Assembly (NCBI RefSeq): GCF_012927085.1
Contig: NZ_JABBFX010000001.1
Span: forward strand, 310,001 to 374,000
DNA: 64,000 nucleotides
Reading direction: 5' to 3'
Origin: Ramlibacter agri
Lineage (GTDB): Bacteria > Pseudomonadota > Gammaproteobacteria > Burkholderiales > Burkholderiaceae_C
Shown: positions 33,152-40,499 of the stretch, in pieces
Position numbering within the stretch: position 1 is the stretch's first letter
Layout: the number at the start of each line of letters is the position of its first letter
Translations under genes and position numbers: made by a program
The notes under the pieces: model-generated
The model's input: only the letters and a program-made list of their open reading frames with translations
Database searches by the model: none
Told to the model about the DNA's origin: nothing

Positions 33152-33958
33152 ATGCCACGCACGTTCGTCGACCTGTCCATCTTCCTCGAGAACGATGTCG
33201 TTTCCGACCCGCCCGCCTTCGCGCCGAAGATCCAGTACTTCACGCACGAGCAGTCCTTCTCGCAGATCGAGCCCTTCTTCCCGGGCCTGAAGAAGGAAGA
33301 CCTGCCCGATGGCGAAGGCTGGGCCGTGGAGATGGTGCAACTGTCCACGCACAACGGCACGCACCTCGACGCGCCCTACCACTTCCATTCCACGATGAAC
33401 AAGAAGCTGGGGGAGAAGGAGCGCGCGATCGCGATCCATGAGGTGCCGCTGGAGTGGTGCTTCCAGCCGGGCGTGAAGCTGGACTTCCGCCACTTCGCCG
33501 ACGGCTACGTCGTGACGGCGGAAGACGTGGACGCGGAGCTGAAGCGCATCGGCCACGAACTGCAGCCGCTGGAGATCGTCGTGGTGAATACGCGCGCCGG
33601 CTCGCGCTACGGCAACAACGACTACGTATCGGCCGGCTGCGGCATGGGCTACGAAGCCACCATGTACTTGCTGGAACGCGGCGTGCGCCTGACCGGCACC
33701 GACGCCTGGAGCTGGGACGCGCCCTTCGTGCACACGGCGAAGAAGTACGGCGCCACGCACGACGCCTCGCTGATCTGGGAAGGCCACAAGGCGGGCCGCG
33801 ACATCGGCTACTGCCACCTGGAGAAGCTGCACAACCTCGAAGCGCTGCCGGCGAACGGTTTCTACATCAGCTGCTTCCCGCACAAGATCCGCGGCGCGTC
33901 AGCCGGCTGGACGCGGGCGGTGGCGATCTTCGACGATGCGTTGATGGCGGCGCGCTAG
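33152..33958 (+). CDS. cyclase-family metal-dependent hydrolase
   Basis: 268 residues, kynurenine formamidase/cyclase family (PF04199). The metal-binding signature HNGTHLDAPYHF is present near residue 70, and two further His/Glu ligands are likely in RDIGYCHLEKLHNLE near the end. A clear AGGAG lies before the ATG. Enzymes of this family hydrolyse amide, lactone or cyclic substrates, for example formylkynurenine or isatin; which one applies here is not determinable. It shares a 48-base divergent promoter region with acetoacetate-CoA ligase. Confidence 0.88.
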   Translation: MPRTFVDLSIFLENDVVSDPPAFAPKIQYFTHEQSFSQIEPFFPGLKKEDLPDGEGWAVEMVQLSTHNGTHLDAPYHFHSTMNKKLGEKERAIAIHEVPLEWCFQPGVKLDFRHFADGYVVTAEDVDAELKRIGHELQPLEIVVVNTRAGSRYGNNDYVSAGCGMGYEATMYLLERGVRLTGTDAWSWDAPFVHTAKKYGATHDASLIWEGHKAGRDIGYCHLEKLHNLEALPANGFYISCFPHKIRGASAGWTRAVAIFDDALMAAR

Positions 33959-34006
33959 CGGGCCGCGCTGCTAGGATTGCGCGGCTCATAACGAGGAGGA
34001 GCAATC

Positions 34007-34702
34007 TTGGCATTCCGTATTTCGCTGCCCGCGATCGGGCTGGCGGCACTTCTGCTGGCCGGCTGCGCAACCAAGCCCCAGGCCCCTGTGGCGCTCGATA
34101 CATCCGCACTTTCACCCGCTGCCGGCAAGGTCGGCGTCGTCCTGGCCAAGACCCCCAAGGCCGCGCTCGACCTGCCCGGTGCGGGCTGCCTGCTGTGCCT
34201 GGCCGCTGCGCAGGTCGCGAACTCGGGCGCCTCTGGCCATGTCGAAACGCTGGACGTGAACGAGTTCAACCCGGTGCGGGACCAGATCGCCGACGCGCTG
34301 CGCAAGAAGGGCATGCAGGTCGTCGTGATCCCGGATGCCCTGGACCTGGAGACGCTGGCGGAGCTGCCTGGAGACCGCGATCGCGCAGCGATGCGCAACT
34401 TCGCCCCGCTGCGCCAGAAGTACGGCGTGGACAAGATGGTCGTGGTGAGCCTCGAAGCCTGGGGCCTGCAGCGCAACTACTCCGCCTACATTCCGCAAGG
34501 CGCGCCGCGCATCTACCTGCGCGCTTCCGGCCGCATGGTGAACCTCGCGAGCAACTCCTACGAGTGGTACCTGCCGATCAACGTGGCGCGGGCCGCGGAC
34601 GGCAACTGGGACGAGCCGCCCAAGTACCCGGGCCTGACGAACGCCTTCTACCAGGCCGTGGAAGAAGGCAAGGACCAACTGCTGCGACCCTGGACGCCGT
34701 GA
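34007..34702 (+). CDS. putative lipoprotein, exported
   Basis: 231 residues from a TTG start preceded by a strong GAGGAGGAG. The signal peptide ends in the lipobox LLAGC (Cys20). The mature protein alternates strands and helices (VGVVLAKTPK, QVVVIPDAL, DKMVVVSLEAWG) and has an aromatic-rich middle (YSAYIPQGAPRIYLRASGRMVNLASNSYEWYLP). The family was not recognised; it looks like a soluble envelope domain held by a lipid anchor. The next gene overlaps its stop (GTGA), so they form an operon. Confidence 0.7.
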   Translation: MAFRISLPAIGLAALLLAGCATKPQAPVALDTSALSPAAGKVGVVLAKTPKAALDLPGAGCLLCLAAAQVANSGASGHVETLDVNEFNPVRDQIADALRKKGMQVVVIPDALDLETLAELPGDRDRAAMRNFAPLRQKYGVDKMVVVSLEAWGLQRNYSAYIPQGAPRIYLRASGRMVNLASNSYEWYLPINVARAADGNWDEPPKYPGLTNAFYQAVEEGKDQLLRPWTP

Positions 34703-35562
34703 ACGCGCTCACCCGCCTTGGCCGCCGCTGGCTGGTGGCCGCGCTGGCCTGCGCTGCGCCCGCCTCCTGGGCGCAGACGCCGGAAGGACCGTGGACGCTG
34801 CGGCATCCGGCGGTCGACCCGGTGCCGTACCATGGGCTGCCGTACAGCGAGTCCACCGGCAAGCCCGGCACCATGGTGTACCCGGCGCCCAATCTCGCGG
34901 GCTTCCTGATCGCCATCGCGGCCCATGCCGCCGTCAGCGAAAGCCTGCGCCAGGCGGAAGTCCAGAAGCAGCAGCTGGCGGCGGACAAGGACCTGGAGCC
35001 GCTGCGGCCCTTGCTCGAGGTCTCGCATGCCGAGCTGGTACAGCTGGCGCTGGCCGGCCTGCCTGCAGGCTCGGGCCCCAGCGGCTTCGGGCCGCCGGAC
35101 CCGGCGGCGACGGGCTGGCAGGTGAGCACGACCCCGGTGTTCTGGTTCACGTACGACCGGCGTGCCCTGCTCCTGGACAACACGATCGGCGTCTTCGCGC
35201 CCGGACAGCCGGACAAGCCCGTCTACACGGTGACCGTGCGCGTGGTCGGCCGCGCGCGGCCCGACGAGGACCCGATGGCAGCCTGGCGCACCGGCGATGC
35301 CTTGAAGCAGGAGAGTGCAAGGCTGCTTGCCCACTCCTTGCAGCTGGCCTTGCGGGATGCGGCCCGGCCCGCCGACGCCGAGCCCGTCATGCGCACGCTG
35401 CGGTTCCAGCAAGGCCACGAGATGAAGCTGGAACGCGCCCAGCCCCTGGAAGCAGGCTGCCAGCGCCAGGTAATGCGGACCCTGCGGGGCTGGCTGCTGT
35501 CGGCGCCCGTGCGATCCGCGTCCATGGCGGACTGCGACGCTTCGGAGCTCGCCACCCAGTAG
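34699..35562 (+). CDS. exported protein of unknown function
   Basis: 287 residues from GTG 34699, which overlaps the stop of the lipoprotein gene. A signal peptide (RRWLVAALACAAPASWAQ) precedes the mature domain. One hydrophobic stretch (NLAGFLIAIAAHAAVSESL) near residue 70 is followed by a charged helix (RQAEVQKQQLAADKDLEPLR) and strand-rich parts. Two Cys near the C-terminus could form a disulfide. No family was recognised. Coupling to the preceding lipoprotein suggests the two act together at the cell envelope. Confidence 0.68.
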   Translation: MNALTRLGRRWLVAALACAAPASWAQTPEGPWTLRHPAVDPVPYHGLPYSESTGKPGTMVYPAPNLAGFLIAIAAHAAVSESLRQAEVQKQQLAADKDLEPLRPLLEVSHAELVQLALAGLPAGSGPSGFGPPDPAATGWQVSTTPVFWFTYDRRALLLDNTIGVFAPGQPDKPVYTVTVRVVGRARPDEDPMAAWRTGDALKQESARLLAHSLQLALRDAARPADAEPVMRTLRFQQGHEMKLERAQPLEAGCQRQVMRTLRGWLLSAPVRSASMADCDASELATQ

Positions 35563-35574
35563 CAAGGGCCGGAC

Positions 35575-35602
35575 TTGCGGTTTCGCACACGCGTGCTATA
35601 TT
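35575..35602 (+). promoter_or_regulatory. promoter of the TetR gene with operator in the spacer
   Basis: TTGCGG (-35, 35575-35580), a 16-base spacer occupied by TTTCGCACACGCGTGC (35581-35596), then TATATT (-10, 35597-35602). The expected transcription start falls at the ATG (35610), which has no Shine-Dalgarno, so the mRNA may be leaderless. The spacer motif recurs at 36254. Confidence 0.7.
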
Positions 35603-35609
35603 CCGCCGC

Positions 35610-36212
35610 ATGGACGCCAAGACCCAGAAGAGCGAACTGACCCGCGCCGCGATCGTCGGCGCGGCGCTCGACCTGGCCGCGGCCGAGGGGCTGGAGGCGC
35701 TTTCGCTGCAGGTGGTGGCGGACCGCATCGGCCTCAGCAAGAGCGGCGTCTTCTCGCGCATCGGCTCGCGCGAAGCCTTGCAGAAGGCCGTGATCGAGGA
35801 GTTCGGCCGCCGCTTCCTCGCCGACGTGTTCGCGCCTGCCATGCAGCAGCCCAAGGGCCTGCCGCGCCTGAACGAGATCGTGCGGCGCTGGATCATCCGG
35901 GTGCGCGATGTCGAGGCGCACACCGGCTGCCTCTACACCGCGGGCGCCTTCGAACTGGACGACCGCGAAGGCCCCTTGCGCGACCAGCTGCTGGACGAAG
36001 TGACCCGCTGGCGCGCCGCCCTGCGCCGCACCGTGCTGCAGGCCATCGAAGCCGGGCACCTGAAGGCCGACACCGACCCGGAGCAGCTCGTGGGCGAGGC
36101 TTGCGCACTGGTCATGGGCCTGGTCCACGACGTCCGCTTCCTGCGCGACCCGCGCGCCGCCGAACGCACGCAGGCCAGCTGGCTGCGGCTGCTTTCCACG
36201 TACCAAGCCTGA
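35610..36212 (+). CDS. TetR-family transcriptional regulator
   Basis: 200 residues. The N-terminal HTH (AAIVGAALDLAAAEGLEALSLQVVADRIGLSKSGVFSRIGSREALQKAVIEEF) is classic TetR; the C-terminal domain (YTAGAFELDDREGPLRDQL) resembles the TetR_C group of YcdC-like repressors. Its operator TTTCGCACAC-N-CGTGC lies in its own promoter spacer and is repeated upstream of the next operon, so it probably represses both itself and the membrane protein-hydrolase pair. The ligand is unknown. Confidence 0.92.
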   Translation: MDAKTQKSELTRAAIVGAALDLAAAEGLEALSLQVVADRIGLSKSGVFSRIGSREALQKAVIEEFGRRFLADVFAPAMQQPKGLPRLNEIVRRWIIRVRDVEAHTGCLYTAGAFELDDREGPLRDQLLDEVTRWRAALRRTVLQAIEAGHLKADTDPEQLVGEACALVMGLVHDVRFLRDPRAAERTQASWLRLLSTYQA

Positions 36213-36253
36213 GCGCCTTGCTCCATGCCACCTCGCGTTCTTCCTCGTCCATA

Positions 36254-36270
36254 TTTCGCACACTCGTGCG
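36254..36270 (+). promoter_or_regulatory. second TetR operator, before the 37-residue ORF and hydrolase operon
   Basis: TTTCGCACACTCGTGC matches the element at 35581-35596 at 15 of 16 positions; here the inverted repeat CGCAC-N4-GTGCG (36257-36261 / 36266-36270) is perfect. It overlaps a CATATT -10-like box (36250-36255) and ends four bases before the AAAGGAG ribosome-binding site of the next gene. Confidence 0.7.
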
Positions 36271-36286
36271 GAGAAAGGAGTTCTCC

Positions 36287-36400
36287 ATGTTCACCCTCCT
36301 GATCCTGGTCGCCGCCTGGGGCGGCTGGCGCGCCGTGAGCGCCGCACTGGACACCCTGCGCCGCTTGCCGCGCAGCAACGACGACATGGTCTTCTTCTGA
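36287..36400 (+). CDS. 37-residue membrane protein
   Basis: Starts MFTLLILVAAWGGWRAVSAA after AAAGGAG. There is one hydrophobic segment (residues 1-20) and a basic-then-acidic tail (LDTLRRLPRSNDDMVFF). It lies between a TetR operator and the alpha/beta hydrolase gene, 11 bases before the latter, so it is the first gene of a TetR-controlled operon. No family was recognised; the ribosome-binding site and operator placement support it as real. Confidence 0.6.
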   Translation: MFTLLILVAAWGGWRAVSAALDTLRRLPRSNDDMVFF

Positions 36401-36411
36401 AAGGAATCCGC

Positions 36412-37293
36412 ATGACGCGCGAAGCCACGGCCGGCTACTACCAGGCCAGCACCGGCATCCGCCTGTTCCGCATGGCGCTCGCCACCTCGCAGCGGCTGTG
36501 GCCGGCGCTGGCGGTGCGTGCCGCCACTCGCCTGTTCGGCACGCCGCTGCCGCCCAAGTGGCTGAACCGGCGCACGGCCTGGGGCCCGGGCTGGCAGGCG
36601 GAGCACTGGCCTTTCGAAGACGCGAACCTCACGCTGTATTTGCCGCGGGCGGAGTCGAATGCGCCGCTGGCCCTGCTGGTGCACGGCTGGGGCGGCCACG
36701 CCGGGCAGCTGCGCGCGCTGGCCGAGGCGCTGCTGCAGCAAGGCCTGCAACCGGTGCTGCTGGAGATGCCGGCCCATGGCCGCAGCGCCGGCCTGGCGAG
36801 CAACCTGCCTCAGTTCGCACGCGCCATCGAATACACCGCGAGCCGCCTGCGCCAGCAGGGCCACGAGCTGCGCCTGCTGGCCGCCCATTCGCTGGGCGCC
36901 AACGCCGCGGCCTTTGCCGCCAGCCGTGGCCTGCCGGTGGAGAGGATGGCGCTGTTGGCGCCGCCTGCCTCGCCGCGCGAGTACACGCGCTACTTCGCCC
37001 ATGTCTTCGGCCTCAGCGAAACCACGCGTTCCGCGATGCAAAAGCGCATCGAGGAGCGCGAGGCCATCCTGATGCCGTCCTTCGAGCCGGCCAGCGTGGG
37101 GCCGCGCATTGACGTGCCGGTGCTGGTGGTCCACGACCGCGGCGACCGCGTGAACCCGTTCCGCGACGGCCAGGCTTTCGCGGCCGCCATCGCCGGCGCG
37201 CGGCTGGTCGCGACCGATGGCCTGGGGCATCGCAAGATGCTCCGCGAGGAGAGCGTCATCGCCGAAGTCCTCGCATTTGCTTGCGCCCCCTGA
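36412..37293 (+). CDS. alpha/beta hydrolase
   Basis: 293 residues. The oxyanion strand LALLVHGWGGHAGQL near residue 85, nucleophile elbow AHSLGAN (Ser near 160), acid DRGDRV near 240 and GLGHRK (His near 270) make a complete triad. The N-terminal 70 residues form a helical extension. Likely a cytosolic esterase or lipase-like enzyme of the YcjY/serine aminopeptidase S33 group. It follows the 37-residue membrane protein and is probably induced when the TetR repressor binds its ligand. Confidence 0.88.
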   Translation: MTREATAGYYQASTGIRLFRMALATSQRLWPALAVRAATRLFGTPLPPKWLNRRTAWGPGWQAEHWPFEDANLTLYLPRAESNAPLALLVHGWGGHAGQLRALAEALLQQGLQPVLLEMPAHGRSAGLASNLPQFARAIEYTASRLRQQGHELRLLAAHSLGANAAAFAASRGLPVERMALLAPPASPREYTRYFAHVFGLSETTRSAMQKRIEEREAILMPSFEPASVGPRIDVPVLVVHDRGDRVNPFRDGQAFAAAIAGARLVATDGLGHRKMLREESVIAEVLAFACAP

Positions 37294-37342
37294 CTGTTGC
37301 ACCTAGCATCGCTCGATTCCAACGACGAAGAGGAGAAGAGCG

Positions 37343-38674
37343 ATGTTCGACTGGACGGAAAAACCGGCAGCGGTGCTGCAGCAAGGCGGCGTGATCGCCC
37401 CCGACGAACGCCTGCCCTGGCCGCAAACTGCGGCAATGGGCGTGCAGCACGTGATCGCGATGTTCGGCGCGACGGTGCTCGCGCCCATCCTCATGGGCTT
37501 CGACCCCAACATCGCCATCCTGATGAGTGGCGTCGGCACGCTCCTCTTCTTCCTCATCACCGGCGGCAAGGTGCCCAGCTACCTGGGCTCGAGCTTCGCC
37601 TTCATCGGTGTCGTGATCGCGGCCTCGGCCTATGCGGGCAAGGGCCCGAACACCAACATCGGCGTGGCGCTGGGCGGCATCATCGCCTGCGGCATCGTGT
37701 ACGCCATCATCGGTGCGATCGTGCACGCCATCGGCACCGCCTGGGTGGAACGCCTGATGCCGCCGGTGGTGACCGGCTCGGTCGTCGCAGTGATCGGCCT
37801 CAACCTCGCCAGCGTGCCGGTGAAGAACATGGCCGCGAACAACTTCGAAAGCTGGATGCAACTGGTGACCTTCGTCTGCGTCGGCGTGGTCGCGGTGTTC
37901 ACCAGCGGCATGGTGCAGCGCCTGCTGATCCTGCTCGGGCTGATCGTCGCCACCATCATCTACGCCATCCTCACCAATGGCGCCGGCATGGGCAAGCCGC
38001 TGGACCTCTCCGGCATCGCCAACGCCGCCTGGTTCGGCATGCCCAGCTTCACGGCGCCGGTGTTCAGCGGCCCGGCCATGCTGCTGATCGTGCCGGTGGC
38101 CATCATCCTGGTCGCCGAGAACCTGGGCCACATCAAGGCCGTGACCGCGATGACGGGCCGCAACCTGGACCAGTACATCGGCCGCGCCTTCATCGGCGAC
38201 GGCGTCGCCACCATCGTGAGCGGCTCGGTGGGCGGCACCGGCGTGACGACCTATGCCGAGAACATCGGCGTGATGGCGGCCACCAAGATCTATTCGACGG
38301 CGGCCTTCCTGTTCGCCGCGGCCTTCGCCATCATCATGGGCTTCTCGCCCAAGTTCGGCGCCGTCATCCAGGCGATCCCGCTGCCGGTGATGGGCGGCGT
38401 GAGCATCGTGGTGTTCGGCCTGATCGCAATTGCCGGCGCCAAGATCTGGGTCGACAACCGCGTGGACTTCTCGCGCAACAAGAACCTCATCGTCGCGGCC
38501 ATCACGCTGATCATGGGCACCGGCGACTTCACCTTGAAGTTCGGCGGGTTCGCGCTGGGCGGCATCGGCACCGCGACCTTCGGCGCGATCCTCCTGTACG
38601 CCATCCTGAACCGCGACGGCTCGTCCGGCGTCAGCGTCGCGGACGCGCCTTCGGTGGAGACGCGCAGCCGCTAA
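37343..38674 (+). CDS. NCS2-family uracil/xanthine permease
   Basis: 443-residue inner-membrane permease with about 14 hydrophobic segments. The family motifs are PSYLGSSFAFIGVV near residue 80, the substrate-binding AENLGHIKAV near 260 and GGTGVTTYAENIGVMAATKIYS near 300, the version seen in uracil permeases (UraA/PyrP/RutG) rather than in xanthine/urate carriers. It imports uracil or a related pyrimidine with protons. No pyrimidine catabolic genes are adjacent; it lies between a hydrolase and a thioesterase gene. AGGAGAAGAGCG before the ATG fixes the start. Confidence 0.92.
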   Translation: MFDWTEKPAAVLQQGGVIAPDERLPWPQTAAMGVQHVIAMFGATVLAPILMGFDPNIAILMSGVGTLLFFLITGGKVPSYLGSSFAFIGVVIAASAYAGKGPNTNIGVALGGIIACGIVYAIIGAIVHAIGTAWVERLMPPVVTGSVVAVIGLNLASVPVKNMAANNFESWMQLVTFVCVGVVAVFTSGMVQRLLILLGLIVATIIYAILTNGAGMGKPLDLSGIANAAWFGMPSFTAPVFSGPAMLLIVPVAIILVAENLGHIKAVTAMTGRNLDQYIGRAFIGDGVATIVSGSVGGTGVTTYAENIGVMAATKIYSTAAFLFAAAFAIIMGFSPKFGAVIQAIPLPVMGGVSIVVFGLIAIAGAKIWVDNRVDFSRNKNLIVAAITLIMGTGDFTLKFGGFALGGIGTATFGAILLYAILNRDGSSGVSVADAPSVETRSR

Positions 38675-38684
38675 GATGGGCCGC

Positions 38685-39107
38685 ATGGCCATCTGGAAGC
38701 GTCCCATCTCCGTCGCCGCCCTCGCGGCCGTCCACAAGGACACCGCACCCGAACATCTCGGGATGGAGTTCCTCGAGGTCGGCGACGATTTCATCAAGGC
38801 CCGGATCCCGGTCGACGCCCGCACGCGCCAGCCCTATGGCCTGCTGCATGGCGGCGTGAGCGTGGTGCTGGCGGAGACGCTGGGCTCCTGCGGCGCCATG
38901 TACTGCGCCGAGCCGGGCTACCGCGTCGTCGGCCTGGACATCAATGCCAACCACCTGCGCGGTGCGACGTCCGGCTGGGTGACCGGCGTGACGCGGCCGG
39001 TGCACGTAGGGCGCAGCACGCAGGTGTGGGCCATCGAGCTTCACAACGACGCAGGCGAATTGACCTGCGTGTCGCGGATCACGATGGCGGTGTTGAAGGA
39101 ACGCTAA
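38685..39107 (+). CDS. hotdog-fold thioesterase, MenI/PaaI-like
   Basis: 140 residues from ATG 38685 (MAIWKRP); an ATG three codons earlier (38676) is also in frame. The hotdog core QPYGLLHGGVSVVLAETLGSCG contains the catalytic Glu in place of Asp, as in MenI/YbdB 1,4-dihydroxy-2-naphthoyl-CoA and enterobactin-type thioesterases. It hydrolyses an acyl- or aroyl-CoA in the cytosol; physiological substrate unknown. It follows the permease by ten bases of non-coding sequence and is convergent with the cobalamin adenosyltransferase gene. Confidence 0.88.
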   Translation: MAIWKRPISVAALAAVHKDTAPEHLGMEFLEVGDDFIKARIPVDARTRQPYGLLHGGVSVVLAETLGSCGAMYCAEPGYRVVGLDINANHLRGATSGWVTGVTRPVHVGRSTQVWAIELHNDAGELTCVSRITMAVLKER

Positions 39108-39136
39108 GGGAGCTGGGTTGCGCTGGCGCGCGAGAC

Positions 39137-39697
39137 TCACTCCGAGCGCGCGAGCCGCTCGCTCTTCCAGTACACGTCATCACCGCCATGCATGCGGTTG
39201 AAGACGCGCGCCAGCACGAACAACAAATCCGACAGCCGATTCAAGTATTGGCGCGGCTCCTCGCGCAGCTTGTCCTGGCGGCCCAGCGCCACCAGCGCGC
39301 GCTCGGCGCGGCGGGCCACGGTGCGGCACACGTGCGACTGCGCCGCAGCCTTGTTGCCCGCGGGCAGGATGAACTCCTGCAGCTTGGGCAATTGCGCGTT
39401 GTACTCCGCGAGCGCGTCGTCCAATTGAGCCACTGCATCTGCCTTCAGCAGCTCGAAGCCCGGGATCGACAGTTCGCCGCCGAGATTGAACAGCTGGTGC
39501 TGGATGTCGACCAGCAGCTCGCGCGCCGGCGCGGGCAGCTCTTCGCACAGCAGCAGGCCGATGTGGGAATTGAGTTCGTCCACCTCGCCCATCGCGTGCA
39601 CGCGCAGGTGGTCCTTGCCGACCCGCGTGTTGTCGCCCAGACCGGTGGTGCCGTCGTCGCCGGTCCGCGTTGCGATCTGCGTCAGCCGTTTGCCCAT
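39137..39697 (-). CDS. PduO-type cob(I)alamin adenosyltransferase
   Basis: 186 residues. It transfers the 5'-deoxyadenosyl group of ATP to cob(I)alamin to make coenzyme B12. The ATP loop TRTGDDGTTGLGDNTRVGKDH at the N-terminus and the helix with RTVARRAERALVAL (Arg residues at the subunit interface) are diagnostic. AAGGAGACGC before the ATG at 39697 fixes the start. It stands alone on the minus strand between convergent and divergent neighbours; I see no cobalamin riboswitch-like structure upstream. Confidence 0.94.
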   Translation of the reverse strand: MGKRLTQIATRTGDDGTTGLGDNTRVGKDHLRVHAMGEVDELNSHIGLLLCEELPAPARELLVDIQHQLFNLGGELSIPGFELLKADAVAQLDDALAEYNAQLPKLQEFILPAGNKAAAQSHVCRTVARRAERALVALGRQDKLREEPRQYLNRLSDLLFVLARVFNRMHGGDDVYWKSERLARSE

Positions 39698-39853
39698 ATG
39701 CGTCTCCTTGGCTGCATTGTGGCCCAGGCGCGCAAGTCCGCCTGCGCCTACAGCAACTGTGGGCCTCGCCGACTGTGCGGCAGGCGAGCACAGCGCGAGC
39801 ATGGCGGCAGGCCGCCGTGCGTCTCGAGCGGCAACGAAGTCCAGGAGTCCACC

Positions 39854-40444
39854 ATGCCTCATGCTTTCCGCATCGTCCCCGTGCTCGCGCTCGCCCTGCT
39901 GTCTGCCGCGGCTGCGCAAGCGCAGACCCGCAGCGTGCAAGGGTCCACCAGCAGCCGTCCGGCGGCCAACACCGTGGCGGCCCAGGCCACGCCGAATCCG
40001 GCGGGGCTGCGCTCGTCTTTCCCGGCCGGCCTCACCGCCGGCAGCGGTGCCGGCACCTCGACCGATCGCGTCGCGGCCAGCGCGAACCCCAACGGCAACG
40101 TCGGCACATCGGTGCCCAGCACCAACAACGTGGCCGGCGGCTTCTCCACCGGCGGCGCCATCGGCACCACGGGCGGCGTGGACACGGGGGTGGCCTCGCC
40201 GGCCACCAACGTGCTCGGCGCAGGCGGCGCGGCCGGGCCCAGCCAGTACCTGGGCAGCGGCGCTGGCGGCGTCAATGCGGTGGACGCCGCGCGCGCCTTC
40301 CTCGAGGCCGACGGCAACCACGACGGCGAGCTGAGCCGCAGCGAGTTCCGCCGGCTGCCGAATCCCACCATGAGCTTCGAGCAGATGGACCGCAACTTCG
40401 ACGGCGTCATCTCGCGCTTCGAATACGACGATTCGCTGCAGTAG
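39854..40444 (+). CDS. exported EF-hand protein with low-complexity region
   Basis: 196 residues. A signal peptide (PVLALALLSAAAAQAQ) is followed by a Gly/Ser/Thr/Ala/Asn-rich stretch of about 110 residues, then two EF-hand-like loops: DGNHDGELSRSEF (near 152) and DRNFDGVISRFEY (near 180), each with Asp at loop position 1, Gly at 6 and Glu at 12. It probably binds calcium in the periplasm or outside the cell; the low-complexity part may be disordered. CAGGAG precedes the ATG. Neighbours give no pathway context. Confidence 0.8.
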   Translation: MPHAFRIVPVLALALLSAAAAQAQTRSVQGSTSSRPAANTVAAQATPNPAGLRSSFPAGLTAGSGAGTSTDRVAASANPNGNVGTSVPSTNNVAGGFSTGGAIGTTGGVDTGVASPATNVLGAGGAAGPSQYLGSGAGGVNAVDAARAFLEADGNHDGELSRSEFRRLPNPTMSFEQMDRNFDGVISRFEYDDSLQ

Positions 40445-40499
40445 CAGCCGCGGGTTGGACCCGCTGACTTGCCGCCCTTGCCCGACTACACTGGGCGGC

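Noticed and set aside
39698..39853. Possible cobalamin riboswitch before the PduO-type adenosyltransferase gene
   Set aside because: No B12-box-like element or long structured leader is visible between 39698 and the next gene; the ribosome-binding site is close to a short spacer.
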